Part shown: in pieces, positions 33,543-45,230 of the stretch
Position numbering within the stretch: the stretch's first letter is position 1
How the letters are laid out: each line of letters opens with the position of its first letter
Source of the DNA: Peromyscus leucopus
Lineage: Eukaryota > Chordata > Mammalia > Rodentia > Cricetidae
Reading direction: 5' to 3'
Length of the DNA: 64,000 nt
Assembly (NCBI RefSeq): GCF_004664715.2
Contig: NC_051075.1
Span: forward strand, 38,153,958-38,217,957
Program-made: the position numbers and the translations under genes
Notes under the pieces: model-generated
Databases searched by the model: none
What the model was told of the DNA's origin: nothing
The model's input: only the letters and a program-made list of their open reading frames with translations

Positions 33543-33652
33543 AGTCGGACCTCTGTGAGTTCAAGGCCAGCCTGGTCTACAGAGTGAGTTCCAGAACAGC
33601 CAGAGCTACACAGAGAAACCCTGTCTCAAAATAAAAAAAAAAAAAAAAAAAG
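33543..33652 (+). mobile_element. B1 SINE, 5'-truncated
   Basis: CTCTGTGAGTTCAAGGCCAG through GAAACCCTGTCTCAAAATA and a poly-A run. An AG repeat follows at 33652-33669. Confidence 0.85.
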
Positions 33653-33669
33653 AGAGAGAGAGAGAGATA

Positions 33670-34484
33670 TGTATTTGCTCCTGAGGAGTAAGCAAGCTCC
33701 TGCTTGAAAACCAGCCCTGAGACCACACCATCTCAAGAGCTTGTGGACGGAGCTTGCAGCACAGTGGAGGCCAGACAACAGGAAGTTCCAAGGACAGGGT
33801 CAGTGATGTCAGATGCTGTGACTTCCTAGTCAGGAGGAACCAAAGCCATCGCATCAGAAAAGGAAGATAGATCATGACATTTTGGAGGAGAATTTTTTGG
33901 GGAATCGAAATTTGTCTTTGGAACACTGAATTTAAATTATTATATCAGGGTAATGGTTGTAGCAATAACAGCAGAAAAAAGCTCACATTCTTCCTTTCAT
34001 AGTGGCCTTCTGATGCAGCTTGTTATATGTGGGGGTTATTTTTAGTCTTTCTCGCACACACGGACAAAATCCAGTAAGAACCACATGGTACGTGAGAGTT
34101 GGACAGTCAGTACCGCTGGCCGTATCTCTATGTTTCACAATGGCAGATTCAACCCTATATCAAAATCTTTAAAAAAAAATTGTTTACACTAAACATGTAC
34201 CAACTTTTTTCTTATCATTAGTCTCTAAATAGCACAGTATAACAATTTACGTAGCACTTACATGTATCATGCATTAATATTTCAGGCAATCTAAAGAGTA
34301 TTTATAATATTGGGAAGATGTGAATAGATTATCTGCAAATACAGGGCATTTTATATATGACCTGATTATATGCTGCTTCTAGAAGGATGCTCTAGAACCA
34401 AAATGTGTGGATACTAAGGAACAGTCATGCATATATCTTTAGGTCATTATATATGCTTTCTCTCAGAAGAAAATAAGTTTCTTC
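33670..34484. other. unique DNA
   Basis: A 106-codon minus-strand frame at 33606-33926 begins in the B1 and has no recognisable domain. Confidence 0.4.
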
Positions 34485-34613
34485 TTGAGACAGAGTCTCA
34501 CTGTATAGCCAGGATGACCTGGAACTTGCTGTATAGAACAGGCTGGTCTTGAACTCAGAGAGATCTGTCTCTTAGTGCTGGTATTAGAAGTGTGTGCCAC
34601 TATGCCTGGCTTC
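34485..34613 (-). mobile_element. B1 SINE, minus strand, old
   Basis: TTGAGACAGAGTCTCACTGT, GGCTGGTCTTGAACTCAGAG and GTGTGTGCCACTATGCCTGG. Confidence 0.75.
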
Positions 34614-34870
34614 AGAAGAACATTTGATAGCATATTTTCCAAAAGAAAGTGCTAATTATCATCCACACTTTGAGTGGCATGTCATCATACCTAGGAACTG
34701 TACTGGTGAAAACTTAACAATAGTTTCTTAGGTCATAAGCTAGAATACCTGCCCTGCTGCAATACAGCCTGCTCTCATGATTTCCTACAGCTTCTTACTG
34801 TGTAGAGATCTGTGAGTGTGTTAACGTTTTTTACAAGATGCTCTTCTTTTAAATGTATCTGTCTCTCTCA

Positions 34871-34874
<4 letters not shown>

Positions 34875-34914
<40 letters not shown>
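34875..34914 (+). repeat. (TG)n microsatellite
   Basis: About 20 TG units, next to a minus-strand SINE tail. Confidence 0.95.
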
Positions 34915-34917
<3 letters not shown>

Positions 34918-35070
34918 ACCAGTGCACATGTCACAGTGCCTGTGTGGACATCGGGGGAACATTTGAAGGAATTAGTTCTCTCCTTCCACTGTGTGGGTCC
35001 TCTGACCAAACTCAAGCCGGCAAACTTGTCAGCAAGCATCTTTACCTTCTGGGCAATCTCACAGGCTCTC
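34915..35070 (-). mobile_element. B3-type SINE, minus strand
   Basis: CAGTGCACATGTCACAGTGC, TTAGTTCTCTCCTTCCACTG, CAGCAAGCATCTTTACC and GGCAATCTCACAGGC are the reversed body and head of the B2/B3 group. Confidence 0.6.
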
Positions 35071-35238
35071 CTGGACGCTTTTGCAAGGACCCTCCTAAGT
35101 CCTTACATCCTAGTGGACACTATTTTGCTGAGTGTCAAAGTCTGAGTATAAACAGCTATTGCTGAACTTTACTGGACTGGTTTCAGCTGGAACTTGTAAA
35201 CTTAGAGGCAAAATACAAATGCACACAAATGACCCACA

Positions 35239-35350
35239 GGATGTATGTCATGGCTCATGCCTGTAATCTCAACCCTTTGGGAGACGGAGGCAGAAGGGTC
35301 GTGAGTTCAAGACTAGCATGGATTATAATAGCAAGAGCCAGTCTTTAAAA
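35239..35350 (+). mobile_element. B1/B4-like SINE, diverged
   Basis: ATGTCATGGCTCATGCCTGT, AATCTCAACCCTTTGGGAGA and GTGAGTTCAAGACTAGCATG. Confidence 0.5.
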
Positions 35351-35620
35351 AGAAACACAGAGAAGATATAATACTTCCATTTAATAAGTAATTGTGAACA
35401 GTTTGGTTTCTTTTGATTGTTTCTCACCTGTTTCTTTCTACATAGTTGTAATCATTCTAGATATGCAATATCAGACTGACTCATCACACACAGTCACTAA
35501 TTACCTGTAATTGCTTGTGTGTTCCCCATACCATGGTGTTAATTATTGTGTAACAGTCTATCAAGTTGATACATTATGATTTATAACTGGATATTTAAAG
35601 TTTTTAAGGATGTAACTTTT
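35351..35620. other. AT-rich unique DNA
   Basis: Nothing recognised. Confidence 0.35.
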
Positions 35621-35777
35621 TTGTTTTGTTTTGTTTTTCAAGACAGGGTTTCACTGTATAATAGCCTTGGTTGTCCTGGTTCTCGCTCTGTAGACCAGGT
35701 GGCCTCACACACAGAGATCTACCTGCCCCTGCCATCTGAGTGCTGGGATTAAAGGCGTGCGCCACCACTGCCTGGCA
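35621..35777 (-). mobile_element. B1 SINE, minus strand
   Basis: TTTGTTTTTCAAGACAGGGT, CTCGCTCTGTAGACCAGG and GGGATTAAAGGCGTGCGCCA. Confidence 0.85.
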
Positions 35778-35871
35778 GATGCAACTTTTTTAAATATAAG
35801 TGCTTTTCTTATTCTGACAAATTGAGGTGAAGATTGAAGGACACAGACATTTTTACAGCATTTTGTTTGAG

Positions 35872-36375
35872 CAATTATCCCTCGGTATCCATGGGAGAAA
35901 TGGTTCTAGGATTCCCATGGACACCAGAATCATGAGATACTTAGGTTCCCCCATATAAAATGGGGTATTTCACACACACAGCCTACCATATTCTCCTCTG
36001 TGTCTTATTCCTTCTCTAGTTGATGCTCATAGTGCTTAACACAAGAGGCTATGCATATAGTTGTTATACCATGCTGTCTTAAATTTGAATAATTTTTATT
36101 GTTTTTGAAAAATGCTTTTGAATTAAAAATGTTTTAATTGATTATTATTATATGTGTGATGTGTGTGTAGGCATACATGCCATGGCACATGTATGGAGGT
36201 CAGAGGACCACTTCATGGAGTTGGTCCTCTCCATCCATCATGACATGGGTTCTAAGATCACACTTAAGTTGCCAGACTTACTGAACATGAATTGTCCCTC
36301 ACTGAGCCCTTAAGAATATTTTCAATCCATGGTTGTTTGCGGAACCTGTGGGTATGGGGAGCCAATTATTGCCAT
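35872..36375. mobile_element. pogo/Tigger-type relic with a nested SINE
   Basis: One end has CCCTCGGTATCCATGGGAGA and TATAAAATGGGGTATTT; the other has TTTTCAATCCATGGTTGTTT and GGAACCTGTGGGTATGGGGA. These are the two ends of an MER2-like Tigger element, as at 19105-19440 but with the opposite end first. A B3-type SINE at about 36150-36312 splits it. Confidence 0.6.
36150..36312 (-). mobile_element. B3-type SINE nested in Tigger relic
   Basis: CACATGTATGGAGGTCAGAG, GGACCACTTCATGGAGTTGG and CTCACTGAGCCCTTA match the reversed B3 body and head. Confidence 0.6.
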
Positions 36376-36396
36376 ATCATTCTGTAAAAGGACACT

Positions 36397-36397
<1 letters not shown>

Positions 36398-36446
<49 letters not shown>
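36398..36446 (+). repeat. (CA)n microsatellite
   Basis: About 24 CA units. Confidence 0.95.
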
Positions 36447-36449
<3 letters not shown>

Positions 36450-36535
36450 GTAGGTGATTGTGCTCATAGGAAGGGACACCTTGTTTTTAAGTTTCATGAC
36501 ATTCCTTATCTCCTCTAATGCTACTTCCTTGTTCA

Positions 36536-36536
36536 G

Positions 36537-36570
<34 letters not shown>
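36536..36570 (+). repeat. (TG)n microsatellite
   Basis: About 17 TG units, about 90 bp from the CA tract and complementary to it, so a hairpin is possible. Confidence 0.95.
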
Positions 36571-36571
<1 letters not shown>

Positions 36572-38772
36572 GGCTTATTTCTCAGAAAGTGATTCTTTCA
36601 TTTAAAGTTGATCTGAGATGAGTGCTTACTATAAAGTTAAATTATTTGTCGAGTTCTGATATTCTCTTACTCCCATCCAAGTATAGACCAGACTAGAACT
36701 GTGCTTTTGAGATGCCATTCCAAAATCAGGCTTTGGTGCTTATGAACTTCAAGAGGACCTAATGCTGTTTACAGTCAAATAGAATAAACCTGAAATACTT
36801 CCCTCAGGAAAACAACAATCAAAACAAACAAACAAAAACCAACGTATGTGTGTGCATGTATATGTATGTGTGTATGTATATATATTTTGGAACTTGAGAA
36901 GGGTACCATTTGAAAGTATTTAAGAGGCAATCAGGATCTGATGGACTGGTAAAAACGCATTTCATTTCTCTAGAAATGATCTCTTCTCTTTCCTTGGAAA
37001 CTGTGCTTCCTTTCAGTTACAAGCACAGAGGAAGAAAAATCTCAGGAGACGGCCCGTGAGTAGGTTACACGTCCTCGCCTTGGTCAGAAACAGTGGATCT
37101 ATGGCCACCATTTCCAAGTGGTTAGATATAAGTCATTATAATTGTCATTATAATTGGTAACTGTGTATTTCACCTTCTAATTTCTCTCTTTTACGTTAGT
37201 TTCTTCTTCTATATCAAATGAAGGAGCACTATTTTCTGAGCCTGCTCCTTTACTGATAAGCTACCAATTACCAACTTGAATTTCTAGCCTATGGTGGGGC
37301 CAGCATACAATGGGACAATACAACTTTTAACTGTACTCATCACGCTTTTGAAATATTAGCCTAGCTTCATAACAGCCCTTCATCCAGCTACACTCTATTA
37401 TGACCTTGCTATGAGCCTGACTGTGTTTTGGGTGTGGGAGTTGTGGTTGTGGACATGGGTGTGCACTTTGCATGCACATGGGTGTTCCTGCACATTCACC
37501 TATATTAGACTGAGTAAAATAAACGTCTGTGTAGCCTAATGTCAAGTACGCAAATGCTAAGAAACGGGCAGAAACTCATTCCTCCGCTCCATGGAGGATG
37601 CCATTATGCATCAGCTACCTACAGACATGTGGGCAGAGGTCCCACAGTGTGGAAGACTAAAGCGAGCCAGGGGGATGGAGTGGCTGGGGTCCCATTTGGA
37701 TGGAGGAGTCAGGAAAGACCTCTTTGTCTGCAGAACATCTGAGCAAGCTGACAGCTGTGCAAGGAGAGTTCTAGAAATCCAGAAAGAGGTACAAAGCCTG
37801 AGATGCTTGCCCACTTGTTTGTTTGGGGAGCGCCAGGAAGTTCAGTGGCTGGAGGCAGGTGGCAAGTGAGAGACAGAAGGTCAGTGGCGGGCTAAGGTGT
37901 GAGTGCCTGGCAGGGTGGCATTGGGTGAAGAAGAGTCCTGTATTTCACCCTGTGTATGACAGGCTACAATAACCAGAACGCAGTCAGCAACACCGCCGTG
38001 ACCGCTCTTCAGTGACTCCTCTCTCAATCAATGCAACAACAACAACAAAAAAAAAAAATTAAAGTTTTGATAGCATGTTCTCAGGCAAGCACTTTGGGTG
38101 CAGGACCTGGAGAGGCAGCAGGACCTGCCTATGGGAGCTGGGGTGAATAGTCCCCTTTTAAAACGGGATGGGCTCAGCCGCTGCTTTGGGGCTCAATTTG
38201 TTGTCTATAAATATCCCTGTTAACACAAGCTATTAACTTGTGACTGGGGAAAGAAAGGCTGGATGGGTGGTGAGTCACAGCTACCCTGTTCTTACCTGTG
38301 TGCCTTAAGTGGGTGGAAGGCTGTCTGTGTGGAGGCATGCTGGCACAAGCTGGGGACAGCATAAATCAAGTGACATTCAAGACTTACTGGAGTGTCAGAG
38401 GCAGAGGGAGCTAGTCCTGGACCCTCAGAAATCGGCTTAAGCTATAAAGAGATCAGAGCTGAGGCCGGAAAGGAGGGACTAGGCTCCTTCCCCTAGGAAC
38501 CTCTTGCGGTGGTATTAGAGCCTGCTGCTGGGTAGTCTTTGTGATGATGCTTACAGGTGGTGACACATGGTAGCACATTCTGTGTACCAGAGTCCAGGGA
38601 TGTGCTTCTCTGGATGTTCTGCTGTGGTAGCTTTTAGATATTGAGTAGGGCTTTGCCCTTGCGTGACTCTTTGAAGGGTTTAATCTGATGATTCTTTATC
38701 AATAAAAATTCGAGAGTCAGATATCAGGGTAAGACTCTGAATATCAAAGAAGTGATGAAGTAACAAGTGACA
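36571..38772. other. 2.2 kb of unique DNA, no supported gene
   Basis: Short tracts only: CAAACAAACAAAA near 36820, TATGTGTGTATG near 36850-36890 and an A run near 38048. Frames at 37327-37869 on both strands overlap and have no recognisable domains. Confidence 0.45.
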
Positions 38773-38773
38773 A

Positions 38774-38823
38774 CTTCTCCTCCTCCTCCTCCTCCTCCTC
38801 CTCCTCCTCCTCCTCCTCCTTCT

Positions 38824-38885
<62 letters not shown>
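38774..38885 (+). repeat. polypyrimidine (TCC)n(TTC)n(TC)n tract
   Basis: About 112 bp with no purine: TCC units, then TTC units, then about 28 CT units. Frames across it are Pro/Ser/Leu or Glu/Arg translations. Confidence 0.97.
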
Positions 38886-38888
<3 letters not shown>

Positions 38889-38994
38889 TCCCTCCATTCA
38901 AAAAGCCCAAGATTCTCTCTACGCCCCACCCTACTACTTCCTGTATCTCTCTATCTGTCCTCGGTCCTCCAAAACCTCTATGGCTATCTAATTT
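38886..38994. other. unique DNA
   Basis: Nothing recognised. Confidence 0.3.
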
Positions 38995-39200
38995 TGGTCA
39001 GCTAGTTGCTAGCTACGGCCCCTCATTCAAAGCAAACTTTATTGGCAGTCTCAGGAGCGTCAGAATGCAATCAAAACATCCCACGACAACTCTTCTTATA
39101 TGCCTGAGTCTTGTTTCTTCTCTCTTCCCTTTTACTCTCTGAGGTTTCGGTTTCAGCCTCACATATCAGCAGCAAGTGATCCGAAGAGCTAGAATGTGAT
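38995..39200 (-). mobile_element. LTR-like fragment, minus strand
   Basis: Read on the minus strand, CATATAAGAAG is followed about 55 bp later by CCAATAAAGTTTGC and then by an end in CTAGCTGACCA, the spacing of a TATA box, poly-A signal and LTR end. The upstream edge and a target duplication were not found. Confidence 0.35.
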
Positions 39201-39351
39201 CTTTCTGAGGCTTGGTTTCCTCATTGGCAGGACAGGAACAACATGGGCCTGAGGTGAAGTGCCTAGCTAACCCAGTCAGCTGAGCCTCCTTGGAGCTATG
39301 ATTTGCTCAGAGGATTTGAGAGTAGTTTTTAATATATTGTCGGCATTTGCA

Positions 39352-39382
<31 letters not shown>

Positions 39383-41319
39383 AAAAACAAAAACAAAAAA
39401 ACAACAACCAAGTTTAGCTATCAAATCTTCAAGTCTCTTTTGTGAGTCAGTTAAGTATCCATTCCACTTTTCTCCCTTCCAGCTGCCCTGCTGAATCCCC
39501 TAAAGGGTGAGGACCCAAGGTTTATGGAGGACCTGCTGCCTTTTGAGGCATCTCTCACATGCTGTCTCATTTGAGACCCACACATTTGAAACTTAGCATT
39601 GCATTGATCCTGCAACAATCAAGACAACAAAGCCCCCGGAAACTAAGAATTCAGCACTCAGCAGAAGTGAATGTCACCCTTCCTCTGCTTGAATCCTGAA
39701 CTGCCATCTCCTGCAGGCTCCTGGGTGGGCTCCTGAGGACAGGACTTCACAGATGCTCACATCTCACATTGCACTAGAAGGAGCCCCTGAAAACAGAAGA
39801 AGAAGGGACCTCCGAGGGGAGAGTTTATCCTTCTAGCCAGAGTGTCTGAATCTCATCCAACTCTGTGAGTAATTCAGGTCCCCCAAACAGGGTCGTGATG
39901 GTTGAGTATGATTTGCCTTTGGGTGATACTACCCTATTAAAGACACTTTTACCCTGTTTTCAAAATTGACACCTCTCCTTGGCAGACTGTTCTGGAATCG
40001 AGGGCCCTCGTGGGCACCCTAGACTGGCACTCAGTGAGTGCCCTTCACAAAGGGTGCCCTACTCCTGTAATAACTCCGCCTAGACATGAAGACAGGACTG
40101 AAAACCCACCACATATTTCTCTTTTATGAAATAAACAGCTTCAGTTCCTTTAGATTTCCCCAAAGGCCCATTTCCTTGACCTTTTGATAAATTTCATAAC
40201 TCTTTTCTGGCCATTTTTCAAACTTTCCACTACTTGCCAAAGTTACTGAGTCCAAAATTGGACCTATTGACTTAACAGAGCTCCAAGAAAGCCAGTAACT
40301 AGAGGACGCCCAATAGTCCTGTAGTCTCACCTCCCACTCCTACATCTCAGGGGTGTGCTCGCTGTCTATGCAGCGGCACTAAGTGTTGAATCATTTTCTC
40401 TCCTGCTGAGAAAAGCCAGTGTTGAAACAAACAACAGATGAGGATGCCAGAGACTTGAACAGTGTCTAGCAGAGATGCTGATACCACTGTGGCGATGGGA
40501 AATCTCTGTGCATGGCCTTCAGAGGCCCGTACACAAAAATGAGCATTTCTCCACTAGTATCGAGGCCTTGAAAAGGATTCCAAATGGATCAACGAAACAC
40601 ACCTTATTAATTTTCCTGGCTTAAATCAACACACAGTTGGGGAGGTTCCTGTTGGAAGCAAGCAAATCGTTAAAGACTATGTAGCATGAGTGATTAGAAG
40701 ATTTTGTCTTTGTTTCTGACTCTCGGGGCTGTAAAGGAATCACTTGAAATAAACAAGGAGGCTGTTGCTTTAAACATTATTCTCCTGCTGGCATCTAGGC
40801 AGAGGGAAACATGCTCATATTCGGCATCTAAAGATTTGGCATTTGATTTTGTTAGTTTTACTTCCCGAGCCATCATCAATTTATTGAAAATTACTTTCTA
40901 ATGCCACTCAAGACTTAGAAGAGTTTTCAAAGTTCAAAAGTTTGCTTTTGCTGTGTCTTTGGTCCATTTCCCCCTCCTTGGGACTATATTTCCTAGTTTC
41001 ATAAAACCGAGGAGAAAATGAATGCTTTCATTTCCTAATCAACAAATTAATTAAAAAAAAAAAAAAACCCAGGCAGATCAGGCTGCAAATTCTACTTCCC
41101 ACATTGACGAGGTGTGACCTGTGACCTTGAGGTGATTTAACTCTGTGTCTTGAGGGTTTGTTTGCTTGTTTGTTTGGGTGCAGGCCTTCACATGAGTTGG
41201 GAACATGGCAACAGCTCAAACATGGGCCCTTGGGACCTTACCAGCTCCTTCTATTGGTTTAGTCATCACTTGGAATTCTAACTCAGTTCTTTGAAGAATC
41301 AGTCACATCAACATTTTAA
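39201..41319. other. mostly unique DNA
   Basis: Contains an A run with A-rich tail at 39350-39405 and an A run near 41053. The interval 40680-40920 is AT-rich, non-repetitive and open in several frames on both strands; it may be conserved non-coding DNA, but this cannot be tested here. Confidence 0.4.
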
Positions 41320-41325
41320 CCATCT

Positions 41326-41705
41326 TGTAGCTGAAGTTTTCCTGGCCCACAGTGAGGACAAATCTCTCTCACTAGCACCCCCCAAGTAAACACACAGAGA
41401 CTTATATTACTTATAAACTGTATGACCGTGGCAGGCTTCTTGCTATCTGTTCTTATATCTTAAATTAACCCACTTCTATAAATCTATACCTTGCCACATG
41501 GCTCATGGCTTACTGGTATCTTACATCATGATTCTCCTCGTGGCGGCTGGCCACATCTTCTCCCTCAGCCTTCTTCTCCCCAGCATTCTCCTTCTTCTTG
41601 TCCTGCCTACACTATACTTCCTGCCTGGCTACTGGCCAATCAGCATTTTATTTGTCAATCAATCATAGCAACATATATTCACAGCATGCAGGACATCCCA
41701 CAGCA
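41326..41705 (-). mobile_element. family-A solo LTR, minus strand
   Basis: On the minus strand it begins TGCTGTGGGATGTCCTGCAT and ends AACTTCAGCTACA. CCATCT (41320-41325) and CAATCT (41706-41711) match at 5 of 6 positions. GGTTAATTTAAGATATAAGA and TAAGCCATGAGCCATGTGG link it to the copy at 46770-47121. Confidence 0.8.
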
Positions 41706-41711
41706 CAATCT

Positions 41712-42174
41712 TGTCACTGGGAAACACGTAAAATATCATTCTAATCAAAAGGGAAATCTTGAAATTCCAGTTGAACCTCTGCTCACCAAAGTCAATCTAT
41801 ATTCTGGGCTTTTCTGACTCGACCTGAGAGAGCGTCAGCTCTTTAATGGACCTCGTTAATCTGCAGCTCTTCTGCTCTATTGGACATGTCTGAAGTATAT
41901 TTGGGGACGTTTTCATTGTCATTGTGATGTAGATGCCTTCAGTGACACATGGGCCTCTTGCTCCGCTGGGTTTCCACGACAGTTGTTTAAGCAAGAACTT
42001 TTATTTTTCTGATTTTATCTATTCATAGTATTTTTCCTCTTTTTGTCTTCCTGTGGTTTTTCTTAAGCCAAGTGAATGGTTAGGAAATGTTGTTATTACA
42101 TTTCTGGCTAATACAAAATGTAGAAGTGGAAAAATGATAGCAATTCCCAAAGGTACCAAGCATTGGCCCACTCT
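41712..42174. other. unique DNA
   Basis: Nothing recognised. Confidence 0.35.
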
Positions 42175-42470
42175 GTGATAAATTGTTCCTGTGGTGGCCC
42201 CAGTGAGCTGGAGTTCCTGAAGTTCATGCCCTTATAGTCCACTGGCTATGAGTTTGGCTCAACCTCTCAAAGGAGACATCTTGGAAGTGGATCCTCTAGC
42301 CCCGCTTGACCTAAGCTCGCTAACATTATATGATTAACATTCTGTGTAGCAGAGGCAATGCACCACTGCTGATCCCTGACCAAAATGCAGAATTGTGAGC
42401 GATTGAATGATTGCTGCCATTTTAAGCCAGTGAGTTTGGAGATAGTTTGTATGTTATAGTAGATAATGGA
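42175..42470 (+). mobile_element. MLT1-type MaLR LTR, old
   Basis: TCTTGGAAGTGGATCCTCTA, GCCCCGCTTGACC and then CCATTTTAAGCCAGTGAGTT, TGGAGATAGTTTGT and TATAGTAGATAA follow the order of the mammal-wide MLT1 LTR. Confidence 0.55.
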
Positions 42471-42471
42471 C

Positions 42472-42473
<2 letters not shown>

Positions 42474-42519
<46 letters not shown>

Positions 42520-42710
42520 TCATTCCTAAATGCAAAATGGAGAGCAACTAGCCACAAGAGATGCAATGCTGTGTTGACATTTGACAAATGTAAAAATCCC
42601 CAACCTAAGCCATAACCAGATGTTGAAAGCATGAAGGAGCCTGAGGTCACTAGCTCCTCTTAAGTAAAAAATGGCTGACATAGATGACAGAGGAAACTGT
42701 CTCATACATT
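42474..42710 (+). repeat. CA-linked duplication, copy 1
   Basis: A (CA)n tract (42474-42516) is followed by CATTCCTAAATGCAAAATGG and GATGCAATGCTGTGTTGAC. The same order recurs in copy 2 at 42917-43150. Confidence 0.75.
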
Positions 42711-42915
42711 TGTATTCAGATGAGCATCACATGGCATTTCCCTAGTGGGGACAGCTGTTTTATGCCCCCTCTTTCTCTTCTTTCTATCCTAGCACATTCT
42801 GGAGTATTCACAGTCAACAAGAGAAACAGCAAGCTCTGTTGGAGATAGCCCATCCTCCTACCCTCTTAATTCCTTACTATATATTGTAAGTTTTGATGGA
42901 CTGAAGTCTTCCTTA

Positions 42916-42916
<1 letters not shown>

Positions 42917-42969
<53 letters not shown>

Positions 42970-43150
42970 TCCTAAATGTAAAATTGAGAGAAATTTGTCA
43001 CACAAATGGATGCAATGTTGTGCTGAGATTTGGCAACCATAAATCTCCAGCCTAAACCAATACTAAATTGTTGAAAATGACCAGTGGTCATTCTGGAGAA
43101 ATAGCAGACATTATGGCCAACACTGATAACAGGAGAAATTATGACTTGTG
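42917..43150 (+). repeat. CA-linked duplication, copy 2
   Basis: A (CA)n tract (42917-42968) is followed by CATTCCTAAATGTAAAATTG and GATGCAATGTTGTGCTGAG, clearly related to copy 1 about 440 bp upstream, with substitutions and small indels. Confidence 0.75.
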
Positions 43151-43495
43151 TGTAGTCCATTCATATGTAACAGACCCATCCTACGTAGACATTATTTGAG
43201 AGTGGAAAGCTATACAATTTCATCATCCTAGTGGCTGGTGTGTCTTTCAGCAGGTCTCAAGACTCTGTTCTGCCCTGCAGACTGTTTCCTAAACTTTCTT
43301 TCTTGGAGGTTCTGGCTCTTCAGCACTCATCTACCATGGCATATGTGATGTCTCTCTGGCTGCATGCTCCCTGATGTGTGAGGGACAAGCAGTCTTGGTT
43401 TCCAGCTACAGAGAAAATAAAATAGACCATAGCTATCTGCTTATCTTAAGTTAAGCAGCTAACAAAGGATGAGAGTTAGAAATCCTGGAAAAGCA
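43151..43495. other. unique DNA
   Basis: Nothing recognised. Confidence 0.35.
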
Positions 43496-43496
43496 A

Positions 43497-43527
<31 letters not shown>

Positions 43528-43528
43528 G
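43496..43528 (+). repeat. (AAT)n microsatellite
   Basis: About 10 trinucleotide units. Confidence 0.95.
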
Positions 43529-43790
43529 GTGGAAGTATACACACTCTCTGACTTACGATGGTTTAGGTACAATTTTTTTTCTTCAACATGATATAAAAAT
43601 AATATGGTTAGAGTAAAGCTTATATTACAAAGCTCGAATTTGACTCTTTTCCTGGACTGGTGATATGAGGTATGGTTCTGTCTTGTGATGCCACAGCTCT
43701 TAGTCAGCTAATAACAACTGGTATAGAACATTTGTTCTAAAGAAGAGACCTTGATGGCCATTCCATTAGCCTATTAAAAGTTAAGATGGA

Positions 43791-43986
43791 GTGGGTAATG
43801 GTGGCGCATGCCTTTAATCCCAGGACTCAGGAGGCAGAAGCAGGCAGGTCTCTGTGAGTCTGAAGCCAACCTGGTCAGTGGATTTCTATGAGTTTGAAGC
43901 CAACCTGGTCTGCAAAGTGAGTTCCAGGACAGCCAGGACTGTTACACAGATAAATCCTGTCTCAAAAAAAAAAAAAAAAAAAAAAA
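43791..43986 (+). mobile_element. B1 SINE with internal duplication
   Basis: B1 words in order, but the stretch TGAAGCCAACCTGGTC occurs twice, about 35 bp apart, with TCTCTGTGAG and TTCTATGAG before it. A poly-A run ends it at 43965-43986. Confidence 0.85.
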
Positions 43987-44054
43987 GTAACAAAAAATCC
44001 CAAAAAAGTTAAAATGTTTTTCTTTTAATTTTTAAATTAAAATAAATTTTAAAT

Positions 44055-44250
44055 TATGCATGCGTGCTCATGTGTATATGTGTGTGCATGTGTTCATGTG
44101 TTGTACACACGTAAGTGACATGATATTCAGGGCTAAGGATAGCTTATGAATCATTTCTCTCTTCCCACCATATTATCCTGGGGGCTTGAATTCAGGTTTT
44201 CAGCTCGGCAGCAAGCACCTTTACCCACTGGGTCATCTTGCTGGATCAAG
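44055..44250 (-). mobile_element. B3-type SINE, minus strand
   Basis: GTGCATGTGTTCATGTGTTG, GGGGGCTTGAATTCAGGTTT and GCAGCAAGCACCTTTACCCA. Confidence 0.6.
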
Positions 44251-45021
44251 ATTTTTGTTTTTGTTTTCAGATCTGTAGAGAGATGGTACAATGCAATAGT
44301 GCTAAGACTAGACCCTGGGCCGGACTGTTTGGGTTCCCAGTTATCTTCTGTCTATTACTAATCCCATGACCCTAGTTGAGTTGCTTAACATCACTAAACC
44401 TCAGTAGCCTAAATGGAGGGAAAATGATACATAATTCATGAATTTGGGGTAAGCAAGACAATGTGTTCAGTAAATATTCAATATATATTAACTACTAGTA
44501 TTATCTTCTCTCTCTCCTCAAAAACATTGATAAAAATATTGATTGAAGTGTCCTTAACTCTACAAAGGATCAATTTAGCTGTTTTATAAGCAAACTTTTC
44601 TGGAAATGTCCTATTTTGACTTTCTCTTAAGAAACCTTGCTGCAAACTTAAAAACTCCAAGCTTCAGAAAACCTGCATTTGATCTAAAAATACACTATAA
44701 AGCCGTATCTCGTGAGTCTTCCTATTTGCAAGCACTTAAGTGACCTGCATGTTCCAGACTTTAAAATAATACATAGCCCTCACAACTCATTATGCTGTGT
44801 TGGGAAAGCTGGTGAGACGGCTTTGGGAAGTTTTTGATCATGTCTCGATTCTGAGAAAGGCCGTTCACTGGGGAGCACTCGAGTCTCTAGGCTACATTTT
44901 GAATCTTCAGAGTTCTGCATGAGCATCTCGGCTGTGAAGCCAGCCAGGTTCGTCCTGATGCCTGGGAATCAGTGTATCTGCACAACTGGGCAAATGTTGT
45001 TTGTACTCCTCTTCCTTTTCC

Positions 45022-45053
<32 letters not shown>

Positions 45054-45230
45054 CAAACAAACAAACAAAAAAAAAAAAACGGCAGTAATACTTCTGACAA
45101 GAGCTATAACCTTCTAACAAAGATTGAATGCATGACAGGACCGTGAAGCATAGGCTTGGCCGTGTACTGCAGGGCTCATCAACCTAACAAGCAGATATTC
45201 CTAATATTCCTAATATTCCTAATCATTGAA
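44251..45230. other. unique DNA with an AAAAC/AAAC tract
   Basis: An A-rich CAAAA/CAAA tract lies at about 45025-45080. The 75-codon frame crossing it is a repeat translation. No gene was seen. Confidence 0.4.

Noticed and set aside
38680..38910. Arg/Glu-repeat protein frame
   Set aside because: Pure translation of the polypurine strand of the TCC/TC tract.
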